A stretch of 20,325 nt of DNA, taken from assembly GCA_036381125.1 (NCBI GenBank), contig DASVDK010000005.1:1-20325 (forward strand), in the 5' to 3' direction. Below the pieces are notes generated by a model that saw only the letters and a program-made list of their open reading frames with translations, was not told the DNA's origin and did not search any database. Numbering within the stretch: position 1 is the stretch's first letter; every line of letters starts with the position of its first letter. Of the stretch, positions 6,918 through 13,771 are shown piece by piece. The stretch comes from DASVDK01 sp036381125 [NCBI: Thermodesulfobacteriota bacterium] (lineage in GTDB: Bacteria; DASVDK01). A program made the translations under genes and the position numbers.

Positions 6918-7352
6918 GTGAAGCCCGACGTCGTGCAAACGCTTCGTGAGCGGGGCATTCAGCCCTCGGCGCAGCGCGTGGCCGTCGCGCAGTACGCGCT
7001 GTTCACGGACGAGCACCCGTCGGCCGACCAGGTCTGGGAGCGCGCGAGCGGCTCGCTGCCGATGCTCTCCCGGGCCACCGTCTACAACACGCTGAACCTC
7101 TTCGTCCGCAAGGGCCTCCTGCGCGCGTTCGTGCTCGCGGAGGGCCGGGTGGTCTTCGACCCGAACGTCGAGGCCCACCACCACTTCATCGACGACGCCA
7201 CCGGCGCCATCCACGACGTCCCGTGGGACGCCGTGCAGGTCCACAACGTCGACGCCCTCGAGGACTACGACGTGCGGGAGTACCAGGTGGTCATGCACGG
7301 GCGGCGGCGGGCGCCGGCGGGCGCGAGGAAGTCGGGCGGGCGGAGGCGGTAG
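6918..7352 (+). CDS. perR: PerR-like peroxide-responsive repressor (FUR family), cysteine-free
   Basis: A 144-residue FUR-family regulator next to ahpC-ahpD, probably a peroxide-sensing repressor. A winged helix occupies about residues 1-80 (QPSAQRVAV, HPSADQVWERA, LSRATVYNTLNLFVRKGLL). The regulatory metal ligands align with PerR: His33, Asp81, His87, His89 and Asp100, the last being Asp as in PerR rather than Glu as in Fur. There is no cysteine at all, so the usual CxxC structural zinc site is missing; HHHFIDDATG stands where HxHxxCxxCG is expected. The tail is arginine-rich. GTG 6918 is chosen because no other start lies between the promoter and the first helix. Irr-like regulators also lack these cysteines and are the main alternative, but the ahpCD context favours PerR. 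Confidence 0.85.
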   Translation: MKPDVVQTLRERGIQPSAQRVAVAQYALFTDEHPSADQVWERASGSLPMLSRATVYNTLNLFVRKGLLRAFVLAEGRVVFDPNVEAHHHFIDDATGAIHDVPWDAVQVHNVDALEDYDVREYQVVMHGRRRAPAGARKSGGRRR

Positions 7353-7359
7353 CGCGTCC

Positions 7360-7367
7360 TTTTTTTT
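7360..7367 (+). other. Eight-T tract between perR and ahpC
   Basis: A run of eight T in a G+C-rich setting starts seven bases after the perR stop and abuts the predicted ahpC -35. No clear hairpin precedes it, so an UP-element-like or bendable tract is as likely as a terminator. Confidence 0.4.
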
Positions 7368-7393
7368 GGGACCGTGTTTAGACACCGTATAAC
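7366..7393 (+). promoter_or_regulatory. Promoter of ahpC-ahpD
   Basis: TTGGGA (7366-7371, four of six to TTGACA), 16 bases, TATAAC (7388-7393, five of six). The ahpC start is 43 bases after the -10, with its own ribosome site, unlike the perR gene. The operator at 7378-7392 fills the spacer and the -10, a position that would block RNA polymerase. Confidence 0.6.
7378..7392. promoter_or_regulatory. PerR/Fur-type operator, copy 2
   Basis: TTAGACACCGTATAA shares the 7-1-7 pattern of copy 1; the surrounding 18 bases TTTrGACAnnGTmTAACC agree at nearly every non-central position. It overlaps the ahpC promoter -10. A weaker similar site, CTGGACACTGTTCAC (7395-7409), follows with centres 17 bases apart, suggesting tandem binding. 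Confidence 0.6.
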
Positions 7394-7436
7394 CCTGGAC
7401 ACTGTTCACGCAACGGAGACACACGGAGGCCTGTGC

Positions 7437-7976
7437 ATGCTGACCGTCGGAGACCGGATGCCGGAGTTCGCCCTGCAGGGCGTGGTGAGCCTCGAAAAGG
7501 GCAAGGAGTTCGAGGTGATCACCGACCGGGGCTACCCGGGCAAGTGGAAGGTCCTCTTCCTCTGGCCCATGGACTTCACCTTCGTCTGCCCGACCGAGAT
7601 CGCGGAGTTCGGCCGGCGGGAGCGCGACTTCCGGGACCGTGACGCCCAGGTGCTCGGCGCGAGCACCGACACGCACTACGTCCACCTCGCGTGGCGCAGG
7701 GACCACCCGGACCTGCGGGACCTCCCCTTCCCGATGCTCGCCGACACGAAGCGCGAGCTGTCGACCGCGCTCGGCGTGCTCCACAAGACGGACGGGGTCC
7801 CGCTCCGGGCGACGTTCGTGGTCGACCCCGACGGGATCATCCGCTTCGTCAGCGTGAACGACCTGTCCGTCGGCCGGAACGTGGACGAGGTGCTCCGCGT
7901 GCTCGACGCCCTGCAGACGGACGAGCTGTGCCCCTGCAACTGGAAGAAGGGCGAGCCGACGCTCGCGGTGGCCTAG
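7437..7976 (+). CDS. ahpC: AhpC-type 2-Cys peroxiredoxin
   Basis: A 179-residue peroxiredoxin that reduces H2O2, organic peroxides and probably peroxynitrite in the cytoplasm. The peroxidatic cysteine is Cys51 in FTFVCPTE; the C-terminal resolving pair is Cys165 and Cys167 in ELCPCNWKKG. This CxC tail, VGRNVDEVLRVLDALQ and the overall sequence are of the mycobacterial AhpC kind, which is reduced by AhpD rather than AhpF, and ahpD follows at once. ATG 7437 is preceded by GGAGG with seven bases between; an upstream GTG at 7374 lies inside the operator and is rejected. Probably repressed by the upstream PerR-like protein. Confidence 0.96.
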   Translation: MLTVGDRMPEFALQGVVSLEKGKEFEVITDRGYPGKWKVLFLWPMDFTFVCPTEIAEFGRRERDFRDRDAQVLGASTDTHYVHLAWRRDHPDLRDLPFPMLADTKRELSTALGVLHKTDGVPLRATFVVDPDGIIRFVSVNDLSVGRNVDEVLRVLDALQTDELCPCNWKKGEPTLAVA

Positions 7977-7978
7977 CG

Positions 7979-8524
7979 ATGGCGGCCCTCGAGCGACTCC
8001 GGGACGCGATCCCCGAGCCGGCGAAGGACATCCGGCTGAACCTCCAGTCGGTCCTCCAGGCCGGGGTCCTCACGCCGGCGCAGCGCTGGGGCGTGGCGGC
8101 GGCGTCGGCGATCGCCGCGCGCAACCCGGAACTCAGCCGGGCGGTGCTCGCCGACGCGCGGAGCGAGGCGGGCGCGGCGGTCGTCGACGACGCAATGGCG
8201 GCCGCCGCCCTGATGGCGATGAACAACGTGTACTACCGGTTCCGCCACGTCGTCGGCAAGCCGGGCTACTCGGAGAAGCCGGCCCGGCTCAGGATGAACC
8301 GGCTCGCCAGCCCCGCCACGAGCAAGGTCGATTTCGAGCTGTTCTCGCTCGCCGTGAGCGCCGTCAACGGCTGCGAGGCCTGCGTGCGGGCGCACGAGAA
8401 GGTGGTGCTCGAGGGCGGCCTCACGGAGGATCACGTCCACGAGGCGGTGCGGATCGCGGCCGTCGTGCACGCGGCCGCCGTGGCGCTCGAGATGGGCGCC
8501 GCGGAGGCGACGGCGGGGGTCTGA
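7979..8524 (+). CDS. ahpD: Alkyl hydroperoxide reductase AhpD (carboxymuconolactone decarboxylase-like fold)
   Basis: A 181-residue all-helical thiol reductase that passes electrons to AhpC, classically from lipoylated proteins such as dihydrolipoamide succinyltransferase. The active site is NGCEACVRAHE with Cys132 and Cys135, and Glu120 and His139 match the proton relay of Mycobacterium tuberculosis AhpD (Glu118, Cys130, Cys133, His137, constant offset of two). The histidine between the two cysteines of the mycobacterial enzyme (His132) is Ala134 here. MNNVYYRFRH and RLRMNRLASP are family blocks. It starts two bases after the ahpC stop, so the pair is co-transcribed and probably coupled. Confidence 0.95.
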   Translation: MAALERLRDAIPEPAKDIRLNLQSVLQAGVLTPAQRWGVAAASAIAARNPELSRAVLADARSEAGAAVVDDAMAAAALMAMNNVYYRFRHVVGKPGYSEKPARLRMNRLASPATSKVDFELFSLAVSAVNGCEACVRAHEKVVLEGGLTEDHVHEAVRIAAVVHAAAVALEMGAAEATAGV

Positions 8525-8540
8525 ACCGCCGGGTCCGTTG

Positions 8541-8570
8541 CCGGGCGCGAGGCCGGCGCCTCGCGCCCGG
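8541..8570. terminator. Strong G+C hairpin between convergent operons
   Basis: A perfect 13-bp stem (8541-8553 with 8558-8570) and a four-base CGGC loop lie in the 64-base gap between the ahpD stop and the stop of the oxidoreductase beta gene. Flanking GGTCCGT and ACGGGACC extend the pairing with one bulge. There is no T tract, so it is probably a bidirectional or Rho-assisted terminator serving both operons. Confidence 0.65.
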
Positions 8571-8588
8571 ACGGGACCTTCGGCCCGG

Positions 8589-9635
8589 TCAGCTCAGCTC
8601 GGGTACGACCGGCCGCTTCTCCTTCCAGAGGCAGGCGACGCCCGGCACCTCCCACTTCTCCCACATCTCGTCCACCTTCCGCTGGAAGTAGTCGACGTCC
8701 TCGTCGGTGAAGTGGGCGAAGCGGCCCTGCTTGAGGAGGTACTCGCGCACCGGCTTGCGCGGCTTGCCCTCCGCGTGCCCCTTGCTCTTGCCGTAGTACT
8801 TGACGACCCCGTCCTCCACCTCGTAGAGCGGGAAGATCCCGGTCTCGACCGCCAGCTCCCCGAGGTCGTGCGAGAGCATCGGGTCGTAGTCCCACCCCTT
8901 CGGGCAGGGATCGAGCGAGTGGATGAAGGTCGGCCCGCCGATCGAGAGGGCGCGCCGCACCTTGTTCGTGAACTCGACCGGGTACGACGCGCAGACGGTC
9001 GCCACGTACCGGCACTCCGGATGCCCCGCCGCGAGCATCCCCGCGGTGTTCTTCTTCCACCGGGTGTGGATGATCCGCTTGACGCTCCCCGGCGGGCTGA
9101 AGGTCGTGTTCGCCCCGTACGGCGTCGAGCCGGAGAGCTGGATGTCGGTGTTGGCGTACGACTCGTTGTCGTAGAGCAGGATGAGGCTGTTGTACTCCTT
9201 GTGGGTCAGCGTGGCCGAGATGGCGGCAAGGCCCATGTCGGCGCCGCCGCCGTCGCCGCAGAAGGCGATCACGTTGATCGGCTCGCTCTTGATCTTCCCC
9301 TTCTTCATGAGGGCCTTGAGGCCGGCCGAGGTCCCGAGCGCCGCCGAGCCCGAGGAGCCGAGCTGCGTGTGCATCCAGGGCACCACCCAGGGGGTCGTGT
9401 AGTACGTCGTGTTCGCCACGTACATGCAGCCGGTCGACCCGAGCACGATCGTGCGCGGGCCGGCCGCCTTGGCCATCAGCTTCATGACGAGGGCCGACTC
9501 GCACCCCTGGCAGGTGCGGTGCCCCGACGTGAAGTACTCCGCGAGCGGCAGCTTGTGGACGCCCTTGATGGGCTCCAGCTTCTGCGTCGCGTTCGTGAAG
9601 GCGGACGAACTACCTGACTTCGTTGCCGTCGTCAT
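8589..9635 (-). CDS. 2-oxoacid:ferredoxin oxidoreductase, beta (thiamine diphosphate) subunit
   Basis: A 348-residue subunit that binds thiamine diphosphate and one [4Fe-4S] cluster in the CoA-dependent (or CoA-free, for oxalate) oxidative decarboxylation of 2-oxoacids. Cluster cysteines are Cys42 and Cys45 (CQGC), Cys70 (STGC) and Cys244 (DPCPKGW). The cofactor-binding block is CGDGGGADMGL (126-136) running to LYDNESYANTDIQLSGSTP (154-172). ATG 9635 has AGGAG six bases upstream. It is the last gene of the gamma-delta, alpha, beta operon. It resembles PorB, but the subunit alone does not tell pyruvate from oxalate, phenylglyoxylate or other substrates. Confidence 0.93.
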   Translation of the reverse strand: MTTATKSGSSSAFTNATQKLEPIKGVHKLPLAEYFTSGHRTCQGCESALVMKLMAKAAGPRTIVLGSTGCMYVANTTYYTTPWVVPWMHTQLGSSGSAALGTSAGLKALMKKGKIKSEPINVIAFCGDGGGADMGLAAISATLTHKEYNSLILLYDNESYANTDIQLSGSTPYGANTTFSPPGSVKRIIHTRWKKNTAGMLAAGHPECRYVATVCASYPVEFTNKVRRALSIGGPTFIHSLDPCPKGWDYDPMLSHDLGELAVETGIFPLYEVEDGVVKYYGKSKGHAEGKPRKPVREYLLKQGRFAHFTDEDVDYFQRKVDEMWEKWEVPGVACLWKEKRPVVPELS

Positions 9636-9644
9636 GACGATCTC

Positions 9645-10874
9645 CTACTCGCGCACGCCGAGCCACGTGGTCTTCGACGGCGACGTCCCGCTCGCCGCGG
9701 CCGCGTAGCACATGTCGGTCGCCTTGTAGACGTCCTCGAGCGTCACCTCGCGCCCGCCGAGCCCGCAGATGAAGGAGAGGAGCGGCGGATGGTGCGGCGC
9801 GTGGTACAGGGCGGCCCGGACCTCGTTGGCGAGGACGCCCGAGCCGAAGGGGGAGCCGAACGAGTAGTCGCGGTCGATGATGCCGACGACCTTCGCCCTC
9901 GAGAGCGCCGCCACGAGCCTCTCGGTCGCGAAGGGCCGGAACCACCGCTGCCGGATGAGGCCCACCTTCTTGCCCTGCTTGCGCATCTCGCGGATGCCGA
10001 CCTTGAAGGGCAGCGAGATGGTCCCCATTCCCATGAGGATCACCTCCGCGTCCTCGGTCATGTACTCCTCGAACCAGGGGTTCTCCGGGCCGCGGCCGAA
10101 GACCTTCCGGAAGTCGGCGTACGCCTCCTCGATCACCGTGTACGCCCGCTCCATCGCCGCGTCGTTCTGGCGGCGGATCTCGATGACCCAGTCCTCGTTC
10201 GCCTGCGGCGCGACGGTGATCGGGTTGTCGGGGTGGAGCTGCAGCTCGTGCCGGTTGTAGGGCGGCAGGAACCGCTTCACCTTCTCCTCGGCCGGGACGC
10301 TGACCAGCGCCTGCGAGTGCGTGAGGAAGGCGCCGTCGGCCGAGATGGCGATCGGCAGCAGGACGCGCCGGTCCTCGGCGATCCGGTAGGCGAGGAGCGT
10401 CGTGTCGAGCATCTCCTGCGCCGTGTCGACCCAGATGAGCATCCAGCCGAGGTCGCGCACGGCGAGGGCGTCGTTGTGCTCGACGCCGAAGGCGCCGGGG
10501 TCGTCGAGGGCGCGGTTGCCCACCATGGCCACCATGGGGACGCGCAGGGGCGGCGTCACCGTGAGGCACTCCATCGCGTACATCCAGCCGACGCCCGAGG
10601 AGCCGCAGAAGACGCGCGCGCCGACCGTCGACGCGTGCTTCACGATCTCGAACTGGCTGTGCTCGCCCTCGGCCACGATGTACTCGGCCACGAGCTTCCC
10701 GTTGGCGATCTTCTTGGCGATCGCCTGCATGACCGTGTCGTACGGCCGGATGGGATACGCAGTGACCACATCGATGTCCGCCAGCGCCAGCGCCTCGGCG
10801 CAGGCCTCGCTGCCGGAGAGGAGCCGCTCGACGTCGCCGTCGTGGGCGACGGGCGGCCGCATCGCGACTGCCAT
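9645..10874 (-). CDS. 2-oxoacid:ferredoxin oxidoreductase, alpha subunit, oxalate-oxidoreductase-like active site
   Basis: A 409-residue catalytic subunit with the pyrimidine-binding domain. The usual pyruvate-type motif YPITP is YPIRP here, with Arg43 in place of the substrate-contacting Thr. From memory of the Moorella thermoacetica oxalate oxidoreductase structure, Arg31 and Arg109 hold oxalate; Arg43 and Arg121 here sit at a constant offset of twelve, and the following switch-loop region reads RALDDPGAFG where the Moorella enzyme has a very similar loop with Asp instead of Ala128. E71-H72 (GEHSQ) is the thiamine-activating region. It is one subunit of a complex with the neighbouring beta and gamma-delta proteins. 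GGAGGAG lies before ATG 10874. The family is firm; oxalate is a hypothesis, and pyruvate or phenylglyoxylate are alternatives. Confidence 0.92.
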   Translation of the reverse strand: MAVAMRPPVAHDGDVERLLSGSEACAEALALADIDVVTAYPIRPYDTVMQAIAKKIANGKLVAEYIVAEGEHSQFEIVKHASTVGARVFCGSSGVGWMYAMECLTVTPPLRVPMVAMVGNRALDDPGAFGVEHNDALAVRDLGWMLIWVDTAQEMLDTTLLAYRIAEDRRVLLPIAISADGAFLTHSQALVSVPAEEKVKRFLPPYNRHELQLHPDNPITVAPQANEDWVIEIRRQNDAAMERAYTVIEEAYADFRKVFGRGPENPWFEEYMTEDAEVILMGMGTISLPFKVGIREMRKQGKKVGLIRQRWFRPFATERLVAALSRAKVVGIIDRDYSFGSPFGSGVLANEVRAALYHAPHHPPLLSFICGLGGREVTLEDVYKATDMCYAAAASGTSPSKTTWLGVRE

Positions 10875-10890
10875 GACTCTCCTCCCTTCC

Positions 10891-12105
10891 CTACGCGGCC
10901 GCGACCTTGCGGTCGGCGTTCTTGCCCGGGATCCCCTCGGTGATCTCCACCCCGCCGATGTCGAGCTGCTCCTGGATCTCCTCGTCGTACTGGCCGCGGA
11001 AGCGGAAGCCGTGCGACCGGACCACGTACTTCCTGTCGCCGATCTTCCCCTGCATCCAGGCCCGGTAGGCCTCCTTGTCCGCCTTCCACATCTCGTACTG
11101 GCTCGCGTTGTCCTCGAACGCCGCCTCGTTGACCATGGTGATGCAGTCCTTGGCCGGGCAGACCGCCTCGCAGACCCCGCAGCCGCAGCAGGCCTCCATC
11201 GCCGGGTCGTAGAGCTGCTCGGCCGTGACGTTGAAGACCGAGTCGGGGCAGGCGATCCAGCAGAGCGTGCACTTCACGCACTTGTCGAAGTCGACGACCG
11301 GCCGCATCGTGCGGGTCGTGAACTTCTTGAAGTACGGGTTCCGCTCGGGGATGAAGCCGTTGCCCTCGGCCGTGGCGTGGCCGGCCGGGATCGCCGGGAT
11401 CGTGACCCCGTCGCGCATCTGGTGCCAGGCCGGCATGTCGAACGCGTACGGCTTCTCGGGGTTCCCCTCCGTGGGGCTCACCGGGCGCAGCTCGATCCGG
11501 TCGTAGGCCTTCTCCGCCGAGGCGACCTTGAGGTCGTTGCCCCACTCCGCCTCGCGAATCGCCTGCGACACCGCGTCGAGCGAGAGGAACTCCGGCTTGA
11601 TGCGGGCAAGCGCGCCGAGGACGCGCGCCTCGGTGTGGTCCTCGCGGTGGACCCAGAGGCCGGAGAAGGACGCCTTGGCGGGGAGCAGGCCGAGGCTGTA
11701 GGGCTCGTCCTTCCGGTGGATGTCCTCGAGCAGCTCCTCGGCGCTCTGCAGCGACGTGATCAGGACCGTGCCGTCCCTGACCGTGAGCCGGTTGATCGGC
11801 TGCAGGCCGTACCACGCCCAGGACTCGACCCCCTTCGCCAGCGTGTCGTCGAGGCAGATCGTGACGTCCACCTCCTTGGGCTCGTAGCGGGCCATGTTCT
11901 GCTCGAGCTCCTCCTGGGTGTCCGCCACGATGGCGAAGTCCTTCGCCGGGATTCCGTTGCGCTGCGGGCTGTCGCCGTACCGCCCGAACGCGATCCCCCA
12001 GCGGCCCGCCTTGCGCGCGGCGAGCACGATGCCGCGGCAGATCCGGGCGGCCAGGTTCTTCTGGAAGATGCCGCGGTACACGACCTCACATGTGAACGCC
12101 GCCAT
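10891..12105 (-). CDS. 2-oxoacid:ferredoxin oxidoreductase, fused gamma-delta subunit with 2[4Fe-4S] ferredoxin domain
   Basis: A 404-residue fusion. The gamma domain occupies about residues 1-200 (VVYRGIFQKNLAARICRGIVLAAR, then a long central part); the delta ferredoxin domain carries two clusters: Cys276, 279, 282, 286 (CVKCTLCWIACP) and Cys306, 309, 312, 316 (CCGCGVCEAVCP), with one extra Cys307. It moves electrons from the thiamine site to ferredoxin. Gamma-delta fusion with separate alpha and beta is the subunit make-up of Moorella oxalate oxidoreductase; four-gene pyruvate enzymes keep delta apart. ATG 12105 has GGAGGG upstream. It is the first gene of the operon, starting 26 bases from the divergent YCII gene, so its promoter must reach into that gene. 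Residues 200-270 and 320-404 match nothing I recognise. Confidence 0.92.
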   Translation of the reverse strand: MAAFTCEVVYRGIFQKNLAARICRGIVLAARKAGRWGIAFGRYGDSPQRNGIPAKDFAIVADTQEELEQNMARYEPKEVDVTICLDDTLAKGVESWAWYGLQPINRLTVRDGTVLITSLQSAEELLEDIHRKDEPYSLGLLPAKASFSGLWVHREDHTEARVLGALARIKPEFLSLDAVSQAIREAEWGNDLKVASAEKAYDRIELRPVSPTEGNPEKPYAFDMPAWHQMRDGVTIPAIPAGHATAEGNGFIPERNPYFKKFTTRTMRPVVDFDKCVKCTLCWIACPDSVFNVTAEQLYDPAMEACCGCGVCEAVCPAKDCITMVNEAAFEDNASQYEMWKADKEAYRAWMQGKIGDRKYVVRSHGFRFRGQYDEEIQEQLDIGGVEITEGIPGKNADRKVAAA

Positions 12106-12119
12106 TGCTCCCTCCGGTG

Positions 12120-12125
12120 TAAGAT
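12120..12125 (+). promoter_or_regulatory. Possible -10 for the YCII-domain gene
   Basis: TAAGAT (four of six) ends six bases before ATG 12132, which would make the mRNA leaderless, as suggested for the perR gene. The upstream -35 position is poor and lies inside the divergent gamma-delta gene. Weak evidence. Confidence 0.25.
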
Positions 12126-12131
12126 CCGTTC

Positions 12132-12668
12132 ATGATCATCGCCCACGTCGCCGTCACGACCGCCGACGACTACCTCGCCCGGCGCGCCCCCTACCGGGAG
12201 GCCCACCTCGGCCGCCTCCTGGACCTCAGGGCCCGCGGCCTCGTGGTGGGCGGCGGCCCCGCCCCCGACGGCCGGTCGGCCGACGTCGTCTACCGGGCCC
12301 CCGACGAGGCCGCGGTGCGGCGCCTGGTCGACGAGGACCCCTACGTGACGGGCGGCGCCTGGACCGGCTACACGGTGACCCCCTTCACCGAGTTCCTCGA
12401 GCCCTGGCGCCTGCCCCCGCTCGTGACCGACGGCTCGCGCCGGGTCACGATCGTCGAGGGCGTCGTCACCGACCCGGACATGGCGCCCCTCGCGCTGGTG
12501 GAGGCCCGCGGGGCGGGGCGCCTCCTGTTCGGCGGCCTCTTCGCGGGCAGCCGGGCGCTGGCGGTCATGGCCGAGCCGGAGCCCGAGGGGCCGCTCCGCT
12601 GGTTCGCCGAGACCGGCTTCTTCGCCCCCGACAGCCTCCGCTCCCGTCCCCTCCTGTACGTGCTCTAG
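12132..12668 (+). CDS. YCII-domain protein with an extra C-terminal domain
   Basis: A 178-residue cytoplasmic protein. Residues 1-90 form a YCII (YciI-like, dimeric alpha-beta) domain: YREAHLGRLLDLRARGLVVGGG with conserved His25, then DGRSADVVYRA and DEDPYVTGGAWTGYTVTPF with Asp69-Pro70. His and Asp are the residues proposed as catalytic in the family, whose reaction is mostly unknown. Residues about 95-178 are a second segment (TDGSRRVTIVEGVV to LRSRPLLYVL) that may be a degenerate repeat or a separate alpha-beta domain; single-domain YciI proteins have about 100 residues. It is divergent from the oxidoreductase operon and converges on the GntR gene. The role is unknown. Confidence 0.8.
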   Translation: MIIAHVAVTTADDYLARRAPYREAHLGRLLDLRARGLVVGGGPAPDGRSADVVYRAPDEAAVRRLVDEDPYVTGGAWTGYTVTPFTEFLEPWRLPPLVTDGSRRVTIVEGVVTDPDMAPLALVEARGAGRLLFGGLFAGSRALAVMAEPEPEGPLRWFAETGFFAPDSLRSRPLLYVL

Positions 12669-12707
12669 GGGTCGGGTCCGTACCCGTTCCCGGTGCCCGG
12701 CGCGGCG

Positions 12708-13538
12708 CTATGTCCTCACCCCTTCCTTGACAGTGGTCCGACCGTTGTCGGCAGCGGTCGGATCATCGCCCGACGGCCCCGCCCGGTCGGACGGCCCCCC
12801 TTGCAAGCGCACGAGCGCCCCGCGGTACGACTCGAGCGCGTCGACGAGGAGCCCCTCGAGCGTCTTGAGGTGCTGCAGCATCGCGGCCGACGCGGCCGGC
12901 CCGTCGCCGGCCGCGACGGCATCGAGGATCTGGCGATGGTCGACGATCGCCTGCTCGCGCCGGGCATGGCTGTCCACCAGCTCGCGCCGGCTCTCCGAGA
13001 CGAGGTCCGAGAGGTAGTTGTGCAGGCGGATGAAGGTCTGGTTGTGCGCCGCCTCGGCGATGGCGAGGTGGAAGCCCCGGTCGGCGTCGTAGGCGACGTC
13101 GAGGTCGTCGGCCTCGAGGTCCCGCTCCTGCCGCGCGAGCGCGTCGCGGATCCGCTCCACGTCGGCGCGCGTGGCGCGCTCCGCCGCGAGGAAGGCGAGG
13201 CGCGGCTCGAGCATCTGCCGCGCTTCGTAGAGGTCGAGGAGCGCCTGCCGCTGGCGCACCAGGTAGTTGCCGAGGGGGACCGTGAGCGCGGAGGGGAGGC
13301 TCTGCGCCACGTAGTTGCCGCCCCCCTGGCGCGACCGGATGAGCCCCGACAGCTCGAGCGCGCGCAGCGCCTCGCGGATCGAGCCGCGGCTCGCCTGGAA
13401 CACCTCGGCGAGCTGGCGCTCGGGCGGGAGCTGCTCGCCCGGCTTGAGCTCGCCGCGCGCGATCCGGCCCTGGAGGGTGCGGACGATCGCCTCCGTGACC
13501 TTGCCGCGTCTGCGAGGCGGCGCCGCGTCGTCGGCCAT
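12708..13538 (-). CDS. GntR family regulator, FadR/FCD subfamily
   Basis: A 276-residue transcription factor. A winged helix-turn-helix spans about residues 13-78 (EAIVRTLQGRIARGELKPGEQLPPERQLAEVF, then SRGSIREALRALELSGLI and GGGNYVAQ). The C-terminal FCD ligand domain (100-235) keeps the metal-site residues Asp153, His157, His201 and His223, so it probably senses an organic acid with a bound metal. ATG 13538 has GGGAG seven bases upstream. The last 35 residues (Gly/Asp/Pro-rich) look disordered. FCD regulators usually control nearby sugar-acid, 2-oxoacid or amino-acid catabolism; the Dpp-lyase-hydrolase operon or the oxidoreductase are candidate targets. Confidence 0.93.
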   Translation of the reverse strand: MADDAAPPRRRGKVTEAIVRTLQGRIARGELKPGEQLPPERQLAEVFQASRGSIREALRALELSGLIRSRQGGGNYVAQSLPSALTVPLGNYLVRQRQALLDLYEARQMLEPRLAFLAAERATRADVERIRDALARQERDLEADDLDVAYDADRGFHLAIAEAAHNQTFIRLHNYLSDLVSESRRELVDSHARREQAIVDHRQILDAVAAGDGPAASAAMLQHLKTLEGLLVDALESYRGALVRLQGGPSDRAGPSGDDPTAADNGRTTVKEGVRT

Positions 13539-13749
13539 GGCGACTCTCCCCAGCCCCGGTCGGCACGAGGGTGGATCACGCGGGATCGGCGGGAGAGCGG
13601 GCGTGGAGGCGTGCGCTGCGAGCCGCGCGGGGACCCGGTGGACCGGGGGCCCGAGTGGTCCCGCAACCGGCCGCGCCGGTCGGACCACTGGCATCCACCA
13701 TACTGCGCGGGCTGTTTGATTGTTATGAGAAACTTCGCACAGGCGGCAG

Positions 13750-13771
13750 GGCAGGCGGTCTCACGCCTGCC
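13750..13771 (-). terminator. Hairpin at the end of the EEP-fold gene
   Basis: An 8-bp perfect stem (13750-13757 with 13764-13771) and a six-base loop overlap the stop codon of the 13761-14828 gene. No T tract follows. The gap to the GntR start (13539-13760) also holds an AT-rich patch at 13711-13739, the likely site of the GntR promoter, but no clear -35/-10 pair. Confidence 0.4.

Noticed and set aside
4613-6949. A 778-codon open frame on the plus strand
   Set aside because: It is antisense to livH and the binding-protein gene and its translation is Arg/Glu/Pro-rich without domains, as expected from very G+C-rich coding DNA read backwards.
12669-12707. Small CGGGT/ACCCG hairpin between the convergent YCII and GntR genes
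   Set aside because: Only five base pairs; too weak to call a terminator.
12738-12761. CCGACCG/CGGTCGG hairpin near the end of the GntR gene
   Set aside because: It lies within the coding sequence, has a ten-base loop and no T tract; not a convincing terminator or operator.
13677-13688. 12-base inverted match (CGGTCGGACCAC) to 12733-12744
   Set aside because: A short match in very G+C-rich DNA, one copy inside a coding region; likely chance.
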